Positions 35,703 through 47,999 of a stretch of DNA of 64,000 nucleotides are shown in pieces. The stretch spans positions 915,790 to 979,789 of the forward strand of contig JAJEKB010020677.1 of assembly GCA_022393335.1 (NCBI GenBank). The letters run 5' to 3'. Source of the stretch: Macrotrachela quadricornifera (Eukaryota; Rotifera; Eurotatoria; Philodinida; Philodinidae). The stretch's first letter is position 1. The number at the start of each line of letters is the position of its first letter. A program made the position numbers and the translations under genes. The notes under the pieces are model-generated. The model was not told the DNA's origin. It searched no databases and saw nothing but the letters and a program-made list of their open reading frames with translations.

Positions 35703-36488
35703 TTATGACATGTTTATCACTGTGTTTTTGCTTGTTTCTGCTGTTGGTGTTTTACACAATATCAAACTTCGTTTCGGATGAAAGATGGACCAAGTAAAAT
35801 GAGCAAGTATGATAGGCGTCATTTGAAGAGCATAAAACCATTCTTCATGACTATTGACTTTATCATAATAGTATGATAATGATTGAATCACAAAAAAGAT
35901 GGCAACTATTACACACATTATACTTGAAATACTGATTAGAATAATGGCTTGTTTATGCATATCTTTTACGGTTTTACTCCAATACCATACAGGATAGAAG
36001 AGAACAGTCACTGCTAGTAAGATTGATGCAGATAGTTCTCTAAATAGATAACTGGTGTTTATTTGATAAGGATCAAATGATAATGTATTGGCCGGTGCCA
36101 TGAGAACACCTGATGTAACAACACATAAAATAGCACCAATACGAATCCCATATGAAAGACGTGATTTTTCATGATGAATTTCAAAGATAAAAAGGAAATT
36201 GCTGACAATTATCATACGTTGACCAATAGCAAAAAGACTATTGACAGCGATAAAGAAAGTTTTTGAGCGTTGTTGATTTGCATCAACTGCTGCACGAACA
36301 ATTAGGTCGATGATAATAGCCATATGAGAAATTAAAAGAAGAATACTAAGACGAGGTGGTCGAAAACGAGCTTGACATGATTGAATAAACCATGCAATGA
36401 GTGAAATACTCACTATTCCAGCAACACAACCTGCTGCAATTTTATTTGGTTCATAATTTGGATAAGGATATGTAAACGCATTGATCAT
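35703..36488 (-). CDS. RTA1-like seven-transmembrane protein
   Basis: A complete intronless 261-residue ORF with seven hydrophobic segments (about 18-36, 46-65, 77-101, 115-131, 149-168, 180-202 and 217-236). The N-terminal YPNYEPNKIAAG, the central charged loops, and the C-terminal signature with E215/E216, W-F-Y, a Pro in the last helix and HPKR at 237-240 follow the pattern of the fungal RTA1 family. That family contains lipid-translocating exporters and stress/azole-resistance proteins of the plasma membrane. RTA1 proteins are essentially fungal, so this may be a transferred gene. Substrate and direction of transport cannot be inferred. The assignment rests on topology and the last-helix motif. 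Confidence 0.6.
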   Translation of the reverse strand: MINAFTYPYPNYEPNKIAAGCVAGIVSISLIAWFIQSCQARFRPPRLSILLLISHMAIIIDLIVRAAVDANQQRSKTFFIAVNSLFAIGQRMIIVSNFLFIFEIHHEKSRLSYGIRIGAILCVVTSGVLMAPANTLSFDPYQINTSYLFRELSASILLAVTVLFYPVWYWSKTVKDMHKQAIILISISSIMCVIVAIFFVIQSLSYYYDKVNSHEEWFYALQMTPIILAHFTWSIFHPKRSLILCKTPTAETSKNTVINMS

Positions 36489-39400
36489 GATACTTATTCG
36501 TAATATATAGTATTGTATGAAAATAGTAAATAAACTTGTTTCAATTTGTACTGAAACAAAGAATTAAATTATTTATCTTCAAGGTTGAGTTTTAAATAAG
36601 TTTACAAAACCAAACAAAAATGACGCATAATGTAGTTGGTTGACTGGTTGAAAATATTTTTTCTTCTTTATTTCTTTCTATTTGAAGAGATAACGTACAA
36701 AAAAAAGCAACAGAATCAGTTAAAATATGTTATCATGAGAGAATGTGTCACAATACAAACGAAAAAGAATACATTTAATGATAAATAAGAAAAATGAAAA
36801 CTATTGCTGTATTTTTTGCTTGTTTATAATGAATAGAAGTACAAATTGAGTCAGTGTTTTTTTAAGACGAAATTATCTTATCTTTCTTTATTCTTATGTA
36901 TATATGATGAATGATTGATCAATGTCTTCAGCTTTTGAAAGAAAATCAAAAGTAAAGAAAAATGAATGTGGACTTACCCAGCTGTATATTTTATTTATGT
37001 TTTGCTATCAATTTTTTTATTAATAAATGTAACTGAACACAGATGCCACCGTTTTTCTACTTTCTTTTATAAAGGATACTGTTAAAGGACATAGACACCT
37101 TCAACGACTATATTTTGAAGAGGCTCTATAGAAGTATAAAATATTTTATTATACTTGAAGACATTGGCTTAAGAGAAATTTTCCAAACACGATTAAATCA
37201 TAATGAACATTCTCCTATTTTGTGAGATAAAAATTCAGAGCATCATATGATACGTGTTTCGACAGTTGCTCTGGCTGTCAATCGTCAGCTATGTTTAGAA
37301 TCTTATTATTACATGAAATATTAAAATCCTTCACTGCAATTTGAAGAAGTAATGACTAATCGTAATCAGACTTGGGACCAGACTGGTCAGACTTCATTGG
37401 TCTGTTTTCATTTTGAAAAATTTCTTGAGTTATTAAAACTTGTCTATTCTGCTCATTTTTAACGATTTTCGTGATTTTAGTCATGAGGAAATACGAATTT
37501 TTAAGTTTCCAACCAATAAGTTCTCAACTATTGTTGAAATCTCAGCTCTACACGTTCACTGATATTTTCATCACAGAATGATAGCCTCAAAGTTCGTTGA
37601 GTAAATTTTCTTATTCACATAATGGTTTTAAGACTTTTGACGGTGGCATCGATTTCTACTCAATAGGTTTTCCACCATAAAATTTTGAGCCACTCATCAA
37701 AAATAGAATCTCAAAAGCTAATACTTTCGGGTTCGTGCTTTCATAACAAAACATTAAAAAAATAAGTTCTGTTCTCAAGATCGTGTCAGCGACTGCTGTC
37801 ATATAACTGAAAATATTTATATATCAATAAATCTTGTTCACAAATGTTAATATGAAAAATCCTACTTTTTTATCTTAGCACGGCTATTACTCTGTAGTAG
37901 CGTCCGTTTGATGGAGTGAGACATGTTTAGTTGTGTCAATTAGCTATTTCAAATAAAAAAAATAGGTCTAACTTGACGTTTATAAGGGAATCAGATCGAT
38001 ATTAATTTTCCTGAATTTTTTAGTCAAACCGTATTGAAGAAAATCTTCTTTCGTTCACAGGAACTGTGATATTAAAATCTTGAAAATTTAAGGATTTAAC
38101 AGTGTATATATCTGCGTCAGACTGGCGTAAAAACTCTTTCTACAATGAAGCGATCATTTAATTGATGTATAAAATGTATCGACCATATACCAGGAAAGTT
38201 ATTAAATCTAACAGGCAGGTTTTTTGTCGGTCTAATCGAAAGTTAAGTCCGATCCGATCCAGAAAAGTTAGACCGATTCCAACTCTGATCGTAATATCTT
38301 GAGGGTAAGTCTCAGATAAATTACCGTAATACTAGTTTGTATCAAATTTCTTTTTGATTAGAATTATGAAATAAACAGTAGAGACTAAAACTAATTGAGT
38401 CAATCTTAGTCTCGCATAAATATTTTATTACAATGTAATATATGTAATCACCATTTATTTTAATAAAACATTCCACACATCATTCTATTCTATCAACTGA
38501 CTTAACAATCAAGTCAGTTGATCCAGTTCCCTGTAATGTATTGGTTTATTGTTATAATCTGTCAATTATTGCAGTAATTTTTCAGTTTTGTAGTGAATCT
38601 TTGCAGTTACTTCGTTTTTCTTAGAGTACAAAATAATGATCAGAATGCTATCTATACACTATAGAACAAATTTCATTATGTAAGTTTCGTACTAAACATA
38701 GGGAAACTGCTTACTAGTCATCAGCGGCAGACTGATTTCGCTCTAGAGGAGGCTCAGTTTTTTCCAAACCATGTCAACTCAAGCTGAGAAATAGTTGAAA
38801 TCATCTCAAAATTGGTTATAATTGTAATGTAAGAAATTACTTATGTTCGTGATAAATGAAAAATTTTCACTCGTTTGCATGGTTTGAAATCTAGATTTGT
38901 AAGTAATCAGTCTTTTATAAAACTCATTCTTGTAATTCATAAAGTCAAAGTTATTTTTGATAAATTATCATGAAACTGTTTGAAAAATGATTGAAAACAC
39001 GTAAAAGTCCTAATGACTATGACAACGTTCTTAGTTTGTCTATAATTTATTTCAATCCTAATAGTATTCAAGTGGGTGTGTCAGGTCGAAGAAATAGCTA
39101 TTGAGCATGATGTTGCATTCTAATGCAACGGAAACCGAAAAAAAATTTTAAAAAAAGAATCACTTATATTATTTTGATTCTTAGAAGAAAATCAGAATAA
39201 ATATTTGATTTTTATAAATACCATTTATCTAAAGTTTCGGTCTCTTGAGTAATATGATGTATAACAATTAATTTAATATTAAATTAAAGTATATCTATCG
39301 CATATTTTATATCTATAATCTGAACATAATATTCTTCATAAAATCTTTAATTGTTGTTCGAACAAATGTACTATATTATGGCATGTGATAGAGTGGTATC

Positions 39401-39770
39401 ATAATGGTGTTAATGCGTGATTGACATAACATATAAAATACTAAAACGTTCTCCTTATTGTCCAAATGGGTACCAAATGTATTTGTGAACGTGTATGTAC
39501 GATATTCATGTCGTCTGTACCACATACTTGAAACAAAGAGCGAAAGGAAGAAATATTCAACGTCAGTGAGTCATTGTATAATAGATAGAAAGAAATATGC
39601 TTGTTATAATGTAATGCCATTTTGCACAATATATCTTTTCTTTTTGTTCTACAATTACGTGTTGATACACCTGCACGCTATATATGATGGGAACCTGAAC
39701 TAGTAATCTGTTATATTCTTTATGGTGCAATATGATTAAATCAATATCCAAAAGAAGTCACAGTTCTTAA
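36489..39770. other. Gene-less AT-rich region
   Basis: About 3.3 kb with no supported gene. The RTA1-like promoter should be at its left edge. The right edge is the TTAA target site of the piggyBac MITE (39,767-39,770). Confidence 0.4.
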
Positions 39771-40361
39771 CCCTTTCACCGCGATTCGATTTCCATAGAA
39801 AGTAACATCTCTAAATTCGTTTTATTACAAAACAAAATATACCACAAGATGCAGCGTGAAATACTGTACAATCTACATCGTAAAGCTTATTTTGATTGTA
39901 TACCTTTTGTATTCAAAAAAAAGCAAAACTGTGTGGGACCAATTGTTGAGGTTGCAAAAGTTGATCGCACAGAATTTTGCTTTTTTTGAAAACAAAAGGT
40001 ATACAATCGTAATAAGCTTTACGATGTAGATTGTAGAGCGCTTCACGCTGCATCTTGTAGTATATTTTATTTTTCCTTACGAAACCATATTAGATGATAA
40101 AAAGATCAAATAAGAAACATGAAGTTTCACATTCGTGTGGAAAAAAATGATGTTTTCCTAACCTAGAAAACAAGTCAGACAGAGTTTTATATCCTTTCAA
40201 AACAAAAGTTAGACAATTAAAATAAGCTTTACTGTGAGGATTGTAGAGCTTTTCACGCTGCGTCTTATGATTTACGCGGTTTTCTTAATAAAACGTATTT
40301 CGAGATTAGAATATGAAATGCAAAGTGGGACCCACCGGTGGATCCCATCGCGGTGAAAGGG
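39771..40361. mobile_element. piggyBac-type MITE (591 bp) flanked by TTAA
   Basis: The element starts CCCTTTCACCGCGAT directly after TTAA (39,767-39,770) and ends ATCGCGGTGAAAGGG directly before TTAA (40,362-40,365). TTAA target duplication with CCY...RGG tips is diagnostic for piggyBac elements. The interior contains a larger nested inverted repeat: GATGCAGCGTGAA..CTACATCGTAAAGCTTA at about 39,850-39,895, its reverse at about 40,005-40,055, and a third partial copy near 40,225-40,270. There is no transposase ORF, so it would need an enzyme from elsewhere. Confidence 0.92.
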
Positions 40362-40365
40362 TTAA

Positions 40366-41938
40366 GATGACGATTATTTTTACCACCTATGCAAATAACA
40401 TATTAATATTCTTTAGAACGAGACTAAAAAGTTCTCAAAACAATAACATCTGTATCTTGTACAGGTTCATTTTGATTATCATGTTAAACATCAATATTGT
40501 CTAAATTTGCGACAACAAAAATCATATTCAAGGCGAGTTTAAAAATAACAAAACAATATTAATATGATTTTAAAAGAAATTTTTTCGACACTGAAAACTT
40601 GATTTTTTTTAATACTGATTGTTGGTATCGAGAATTTTGATTGTCCTTTAAAAAGACGACCTAATAAAAAGAAATTTCAGCACTTTTTAAAGACAAAATT
40701 GATAAATCAATGTACAATATTTAATGAAATAATCAGTTTGACAAATATCAGTTGAATTCGAGGTATGCGTAAAATTTTTGAGCAAGGTGGAAAATTTACT
40801 AATAGTAATTGTATTTGTTTAAAGAGTTCAAGTTATAATATCAAATATTCTCATATAAAATGTTATTTAATTCATTGGAAAAGTTCTTTAAAAACATCAT
40901 TACATTGATTTTCTCTGAAAAATAATTCTAAAATATTTTATTAAATTTTTTGAAAAAAACAATTTAAATTCTATATTAACTGCATGTATATATATATGAA
41001 TCACTCACTAACCACCATTTCTCAATTTAACAGAGTCAGGACCTCCATAAAGAAGACATGAATGCTACAAATGTGCTTTAAACAACCGACCTCTATCAAA
41101 AGTATTTGTGTGTTCGCAATGCATTCTTTTTATCTGATATTTTATGACAATAAAAATGCTTTTGTAAAATCAATTCTAAGTTGCTTGTCGTTGTTCAGAT
41201 TACTTTGAAAAGACACTGGTGAAATTTCATGTGTTCTATGCTAATGTGCAAAGTGAGTGAGTGAAAGCAAAGAAAATATTTTTTTTACAATGAAAGAGGA
41301 AAAAAATGTGCTTTCTGTATTTTTTGTCTCACTTTCGTTTCGTTGTCACGCTTCATCGATTTTTTTCTGTTGACTAGACGCCAAGCATAAATAACGCTAC
41401 ATCAGTGAAATCGATTTCATTTCAGCAGTTTCAAATCTTGGTAAGTAGAGAACAATGAATGTTTCATACACTTCCTTAAAGACTCATATCATTACTGCTA
41501 AGAAACTATCTTGTCAATCTTACAGTAAAGCTTGCTTTTCTTGCGACAATATATTTACACATCTTATGAATAATAGTAGAGTATGTTTTCATGTACTGTT
41601 GACAAAATATTTCAACGAGGATAATTTTCTTTACTGAGAGGATCATGCATTAAGCAGAAAAATGAGATGCTCATTTTTTTTATTCATTACACAGAACCAA
41701 GGAAAATACGTATGGAGGAGTGTTATCTAAACTAGGAGAGGTGACCTATTCTCAACTTCAGAAGATTTTCATGCTTTGCCAAAGAAATTAAAGAATCTTA
41801 TCTTTTTTTTCTACTCACAACTGCCAGGAAATTGCTGCATTTTGCATAAATATTCAGTTGAACTTTCAAAAGATTTTCAAATCAACTTTTTGAGTCATCA
41901 ATCTTTTCTCTGGCTTGAAGATCTTAGGGCAGCACTAG
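40366..41938. other. Gene-less AT-rich region
   Basis: No gene or repeat is recognised between the two TTAA-flanked elements. The ORF at 41,455-41,637 has no motif. Confidence 0.35.
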
Positions 41939-41942
41939 TTTA

Positions 41943-42605
41943 ATCCTTTGAGGACCGATTTTTTTTAATCGAAAAAATATTTTTCAACCTTTTTGTTCTA
42001 TTTTAACTCAAAATAACTACATAAAAATCTTATGATAATCAAAGAAACGATTTTTTTCTTCTTTTAAACAAAATGACAATTTGTAAGTAAAGCACTTGAT
42101 GTTGGATCGGAAATCTGCTTTCTTGATGCTACAATAAACACATCTTCTTGTTCCTTTCACAGACAAATGCATACATTGTCAAAACTAAGGACGGACCTTG
42201 GTAATATTTATTGGGATTTATTCTTAGAAGGATGTCTTCCACAACTTATTCGTTTATTGCCGGAACAGAGAGACTTTGCATTGAAACCAAAATAGTATGC
42301 TTAGCAAGTTCAAGAACAGAGTAAATTTGTCAATAAGAGCGGGAATGAGAATATTCTCGAGAAGCAAATGATACGAGCAGAAGAGAGAAATTATAACATC
42401 ACTGTATCTTAGTAGCAGAGACACAGGATGTTTGAAAAGAATATAAACGAGAGAAGGAAAGAAAGATAAGAAAAGTATGAAATGACAAATGCAGTTATTT
42501 ATGATCTTAGCGACTTTATATATTTAATAGTTTAATGTGAACTAAACAGTTTTTTCTTTGCTGAAAAACAGATGGTCTAGTTTTGAATCACCGATCCTCA
42601 AAGGA
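41943..42605 (-). mobile_element. TTAA-flanked piggyBac relic carrying a transposase C-terminus
   Basis: TTAA at 41,939-41,942 precedes the tip TCCTTTGAGGACCGAT. The inverted tip ATCACCGATCCTCAAAGGA ends at 42,605 and is followed by TTAA (42,606-42,609). The element is 663 bp. On the minus strand, 42,169-42,017 encodes a 50-residue stretch with the Cys/His pattern of piggyBac transposase C-terminal domains: TRRC-x2-C, later KC, SFC, then FFDYH and a stop. Upstream frames are broken, so only the DNA-binding tail survives. It is an internally deleted autonomous element. Confidence 0.8.
42017..42169 (-). pseudogene. piggyBac transposase C-terminal Cys-rich domain fragment
   Basis: A 51-codon open fragment containing TRRCVYC at its start, a second Cys cluster (KCFTY and SFC) and the terminal FFDYH block, then TAG. 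The order and spacing match the PGBD/piggyBac cross-brace zinc domain that binds the terminal repeats; one later Cys of the usual set appears to be replaced. Stops (TAG, TGA) lie immediately upstream in the same frame, so the catalytic DDD domain is gone. Confidence 0.7.
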
Positions 42606-42819
42606 TTAAAAGAATAATCTAAACAGATTTTGCTAAGCTTATCAATAACGAATATAGTTCCCTCCATTAGCAGGAAAATTATGGCCTGAGCCTCTGTTAT
42701 CAAAAGGAGTTGATATTTATACGGACTTTCAGTGTTTTCTACGAAATCATTTAAAACGCCCATAAATTCAGTATCGAACATGACCCAACGTTTTGCCCAT
42801 TCTCTTTTCAATGCTGAGA

Positions 42820-43370
42820 CCAGTTTTTATATCCATCTTATGAGAAAAGGTTCCCAAGTGTGACTTTTCTTTTCGAATCTAATATTTACCATTTTTTAGA
42901 GCTTAGTGAGTATAATATGTGATATAAATGGTTAGTGTCCATACTGGATTTTTAAAGAATCATGAGGCACTATAAGGAATGTCTTATAGAAATTGAAAAT
43001 AAATTGTTGTCAGTAATTTTCATACTCTACTTTAATATAGAAGGCTGAAATTTTTATCCCACATATAGCTAACCAAGTTCTTTTATTCCTGAAAGTTTCA
43101 AGTAAAAAGAAACTTGGTTAGCTAGATGTGAGATAAAAATTTCAGTTATCTATGTTAATGTAGAGTACGAAAATTACCGTCGACAATTTATTCTCAATTG
43201 CTATAAGACATTCCTTATAGTACTTCGTGATTCTTTAAAAGTCCAGTATAAGCACTAACCATTTATATCACATATTGTATTCACTAAGCTCTACAAAATG
43301 GTAAATATAAGATTCGAAAAGAAGGCTCACACTTGGATACCTTTCTTCGTTAAAGTGGATAGAAAACCAG
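42820..43370. mobile_element. Fold-back element with ~270 bp inverted arms
   Basis: The left arm (about 42,820-43,088) and right arm (about 43,100-43,370) are inverted copies around a ~12 bp spacer. Shared blocks are ACTAACCATTTATATCACAT, CTATAAGACATTCCTTATAG and AACTTGGTTAGCTA. The arms carry scattered substitutions. It has no ORF, and the superfamily is unknown. A relic arm lies at 11,452. Confidence 0.85.
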
Positions 43371-44880
43371 TTTCTATTTATTCAGGTGACTTGAAATAAA
43401 AACTTGAGATAGATTTCTGATCGTTTTAAGTCGAATAGCACCAATAATTGCTAGTGGCGAGTGAGCCGTAGTGTGCTTCAACCCCATGGAGGTTCCAACA
43501 AGTACTTCGATCACGGGAGATTCATGTCTACATACCGTTCGTGCTATTTGATTTAGAAGAGTCGAAAAGCTAATCTGAATTTTTATTTTAAGTCGTTTAC
43601 CCATTCTGTGATGGATACGGTAAAAAGCTTTAGCACTTGAAAAGGATTAGACAAACTATAAGGTACTTCGAATGATATGAATAATGACTATAAAATGCTG
43701 TTGTAAAGAGAGAAGTACTATAAAGTACTTTGATAAGTACGGAAAAGTAATAATCTGTACTATATAAAGTAGAAAATAGTAGGAGAAGTTACTTTATTTT
43801 ACTTTATTAATATTAGAAGTACTTAATAGTGAAAAAATTCTACTTTTTTTTACATGGGATTTATTCTTTCTCAGAAAAGATTTCTCAAAATAAAAACACT
43901 TTTGTTCTATTTGTAAAATTTATTTTCGAAAACTAACGCAATCTATGAAAGTCTGTGAAATTTGCAATGTTCAGTATAAAATCTTCGAAACCAATTTATT
44001 CCCACTTATCCTGAAATAATTCCGCGTAGGAAAGGGAAAATATAGAGTGTAGTAAAAAATCTGCTTTTTGGGAGTGCTTTCCTTATACTCTTAGCCTAAT
44101 TCAATCTAACCATGATCAAGCTCTCACTACTAGGCATCATCTTCAACCAATCGCACACGAATATTTCAACCAATAGAAACTGGTTCTTCTAAAAAACTAC
44201 AAAACATTGAATTTGATTTGTAAAATGTACTTTCATGTTTCCATGATGTTATTGATAATTCTATTAGATAAAAAGTATCAAATTTTCACTATCTTGAAGA
44301 ATGACAGTGACAAACTATTGGTTCCTCAATTAGTGATGATCCTTCCAAGAGAATATATTTTATTGTTTGATGATATAGTATTGCTTCTGCAGGTGGGCCT
44401 AAGGATAGGTGAATTTTTACCGATGTATCATCATTGTGTCCCAATTCTTGGGTTACTTTAGTGCCTGAAAACATCTAGTCATTTGTCTGTAGTTCCAGAA
44501 GGTGTATCAGAGGAAACAAAAACGAATTCTTCATTGATATAAACTATTTGTCTCCGCTAATTCGAATTCTTGTTGATTTTTCCATGAATATTAATAAGAA
44601 GCAGGTTTAGATTTTGGTAAAATCATGATAAAGAAGTCTTTGCAGCCCCTCTCCCCCTTACAGATAGCTCCCATTAGAGATGCTCCATCCGTGCACCATT
44701 AAAGACAACTTTTATTATATACGATTTCTTATTACAGATAGGCGTGGTATACTAAATAACTGTCAGATTTGTTGGCCTAAACGGAATTGTTCATTATACG
44801 TTTAGCAAATCATATATATTAGTCACATTTTATGAAAATTAACTATAATGAATAATGTAAATAATACTTCTAACAATGAA
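43371..44880. other. Gene-less region with AAGTACT-rich patch
   Basis: Between about 43,650 and 43,850 the words AAGTACT, AAAGTAC and GTACTT recur densely, a low-complexity patch or element edge. Elsewhere there is no gene. ORFs at 44,207-44,474 overlap on opposite strands and show no motif. Confidence 0.35.
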
Positions 44881-45083
44881 GAAAAAGAAACAAAACCTAT
44901 TATTATTTGGCTTGTATTTAATTGCTCAGTATATTTATTATTGCGTGTTCAGTAATTTTTGCTCAGTAGTATGTTTAGTAAGCACGGTAAATAAGCTTGA
45001 AAGGTCCAATATTTATTAAATTTTAGCTCAGTATTTTATCAAGTTTTCTCAGTAGAAATAGTATAATCACAAGTAACAGGAAT

Positions 45084-46004
45084 TTATTGAATAACTAATG
45101 CTTTTTTTGATTTTGCTGGTCTACCACGACGTCGTTTTTCACCAATTTTAACATCTTTCGCAGTTGGTGACGGTCTGCGATATTTTCATTTGATGGCCGT
45201 ACCGATCACATGCTTACACGTGAAGTTTTTGAAGAGTGCTGGACAGCTGCATACACCCTCTGATCATTTTGATCTATCTTTTAGCAATGTAAGAGACCAA
45301 ACATTGAATACTTTCTTTTTCTATTGATTGAATGAATACCGTTTCATTTTTTCCATGACACTAATATCGGAACCTGTGATTTTAGTAGCGTCTTCACTGG
45401 GTATGAAGTACTCAACGAAATCGTCATATTCGGTCGAAAGTAATGATTCGTTTGACTTTGCCCATTGATTCCCATTTGCCCATAAGTCCAATGTTATTGT
45501 TTGTTGATCAATATATTTCTTCAGAACTTTTTCGTACGGCTTTGACCATATTTTCAACAATTTCAAATGCTACTGTTTTAAATCTTGATAATGGTAGACG
45601 TTCCCGAAATGTATTTTCGTCCTTGATGACTTTATTTATTGCTTCCAAAGCATTATTGGTGCTTAGTGTGAAATGTTGGATACCTTCGTACCATCCATCA
45701 TGCGATGTTAACCATTCACTTTTAAAATATTCAATGGGATTTAGCTCTTTTAATGGCCATTTTTTAATGAAGAAATTAGCACTTTTTTCAAATACTCTTT
45801 CATTTTGTGCCAGTTGTAATGCATCAATATCGCTTATCAAATCTTCTCGTGCCATTTGATCTATCATTGATTCAAGTTTTTTCACTACCTTTCTACACAT
45901 GCGCCCAACACATAACCATTGGTTTTTCTCCAAAAACATTCAGAAGCGTGTTATGTATTGAATCAGCACCATCAGCAATTAAAACATCTGAATTTATTTT
46001 CTGC
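45084..46004 (-). pseudogene. MULE transposase fragment with SWIM zinc finger
   Basis: Read on the minus strand, the order is as follows. DVLIADGADSIHN..VMCWAHV (about 46,000-45,900) is the catalytic-domain segment before the MULE His. After a frameshift comes a run with WLTSHDGWYEGIQHF and NNALEAINKVIKDE (to about 45,510). After another frameshift comes DFVEYFIPSEDATKI (to about 45,321). Past two stops is a SWIM finger with C-x-C and C-x-H (VCSCPALF, FTCKHVIG). An AT-hook-like RRRGRPAKSKK follows before the final stop. The N-terminal part is missing. At least two frameshifts and three in-frame stops make it inactive. Confidence 0.85.
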
Positions 46005-46009
46005 AACTA

Positions 46010-46096
46010 TAATACATGGGGAAAAGCATGGCAAGAAGGAAAAACACACGAACTATTACTAGAAATTGAGCGTTTGAAAAATACCTTACAGCGAAG
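46010..46096 (+). other. Possible captured exon fragment inside the MULE
   Basis: On the plus strand, opposite to the transposase, the frame reads NTWGKAWQEGKTHELLLEIE and continues to NTLQR. It rejoins across the hAT insertion at 48,575 as RRKEKKRYVCQ and a stop. The charged, heptad-like run resembles real protein sequence and may be a captured host gene piece or part of a second MULE gene. I do not recognise it. Confidence 0.25.
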
Positions 46097-46306
46097 CAGT
46101 GTTTTTAATAGAAATTGGAAACAGAGTGCCACTCGGTACTTTGAATGTATAATAAAAGTGCGATTCGGTACTTTATTTTTCAAAACAAAGTACCACACAG
46201 TGCCAAAGGTGAGAAATGTATCAAGAAAAAAGTCAAAGTTATTAATAATCATATATTTTCGTCATAAACTAACTTTAGAAAAAAACCAGTAGAAAAGAAT
46301 AAAAAA

Positions 46307-47999
46307 CAGTGGCGGCGCGAAGAGATCAGAGCAGGAGGAGGTATCTCGCAGAATGGAAGAAAGCTCAAAAATTTTTCGCCGTCTTAGGCGGTGACAAAAT
46401 ATTTTTTTTCTAACGGATTGATTATTTATTTTTCTCAATTTTTATCCATCATTTTATATTTTTTTAATGATCATGCTATTGGCAACATTATTAGTGATGT
46501 TTGGAGTATTTTTTACCTAAAATGTTTTGACAAAGTGAAAAATAATGTGAATCGTTACTAAAAATTTTTATACTTTATAAGATAATATGACTGAACCTTA
46601 CGCTAAATTCTCAAAAATTGAAGATACTTTTACATAAAGATGCCAAGATTTTCGCTTATGCCTCACCAAAAATTTTTGAATAGAGCCTTCTATTATTTCT
46701 TAACCTCTTTGATTGCCATTAATAGAGTGCTTAGGTAATCATAGAGATCTCGTGCGTTATTTGACGAATTCTCGAAATTTGAGAAGAATAGAAATGACCT
46801 TAATCTCAGCTTTACAACATTTTCCGCGAAAAAAACTGTAAAAGGGGATGTATTTACACAAAAATATGTGACAAACTCAAAGTTTCGGACGATTGATTAA
46901 CTTAAAGAGTCGTCCATTGGGCACAATACATCACTGCTTTCCAAAGGCCTTTCAGTAGAGGTAAATCTAGCTTATTATTTTTTGGCGAATGTGGAAGAGA
47001 TTAAACTAGAGCAGAGCTTCTTTAAAATTGGGGAAAAGTTCTATTTCGAAATGTAATTGAATTTCTTCGAAGCATCATATCAAAAAGTCAAATAAAATTG
47101 AAGCTGTTCTACACAGATGCATAGCTTATCAAGAATATATCAGTCTACATATGGTAAGGTACACTGATTAGATTTTCTACGTTCTTTATCGATAAAATTC
47201 TCGACTAAACCTTAACTGCGTATTTCGATTCAATAAAATGTCGTTTTAAAGTTTTCTATCAGTAAGATTATAATTATAATTCTTCGTATTTACTGATTTA
47301 TTATCGAAATTTTGGCTGAGCGACGGAAAAAAAATTTTCTTTTTTGTTGCAAAAGAAAGAGAATTCAAGTTATTTTTCTGAAAAAACTGAGAAAGTGAGG
47401 ATTAATGTATCCCAACTCAAGAAAACTTGCAGTCTAAATCTCTGAAAAATCAGATAAAGCTGTAATCCTAATTTCCAACAGGAGAAGAAAGTTGTTCTTT
47501 TCACCCTACCCGATCGCAGAGCCTTAGAACTCTCGAGTGAAGCTCATTTTTTCACAAGATCGGAGAAAATCTGAGACCACTGTTTCTTAAAATTCAGGAA
47601 AATTAAAGATTACTTTCTTCCAAATTATAGGAAATATAAGGTCACTTTTCAAAGCTGAAGAAAACTTGTGGTTATCTTTTCCAAAAATGGAAAATAATTT
47701 GAGACTATATTTTTCCAAAGCTCGAAGGAATCTGAGTCTGCTTTCTCCTAAAAATTAAAGAAACTCTGAAATCATTTTCGCTCAAATTGGAGACGATTTC
47801 AGATCATTTCTCTCAAAATTCGAAGGAAACTGAGATATCCTTCTCATCAAACTGACAAAATCCTGCGACATTTTCTTGAATAATGAGAGAAAATTTCAGA
47901 TGATCTCTCTCAAAATGGGAGAAAAATTCCAGGAAACTTTTCCAAAGCAGGAGGGAGTATTTACCCTACCCTGCCCCATCCCCGGTCGCGCCGCTACTG
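46307..47999. mobile_element. Innermost CAGTG-ended DNA element (1.69 kb)
   Basis: The tips CAGTGGCGGCGCGA and TCGCGCCGCTACTG are inverted copies with one mismatch. The GC-rich tips contrast with the AT-rich surroundings. No clear target duplication was found. Sequences next to the right tip are repeated about 180 bp downstream (AGATCAACAAAC at 48,000 and AGATCAACAAAG at 48,183). No intact transposase is seen. The hAT-like call rests on the CAGTG start only. Confidence 0.7.
47430..47935 (+). repeat. ~33 bp degenerate minisatellite inside the innermost element
   Basis: About 14 imperfect units of 32-34 bp follow the pattern CTGAGATCATTTTTCTCAAA then ATTGGAGGAAA. Units are strongly diverged, so the array is old. 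Confidence 0.65.

Noticed and set aside
45443..45859. 138-codon plus-strand ORF
   Set aside because: Antisense of the MULE transposase relic.
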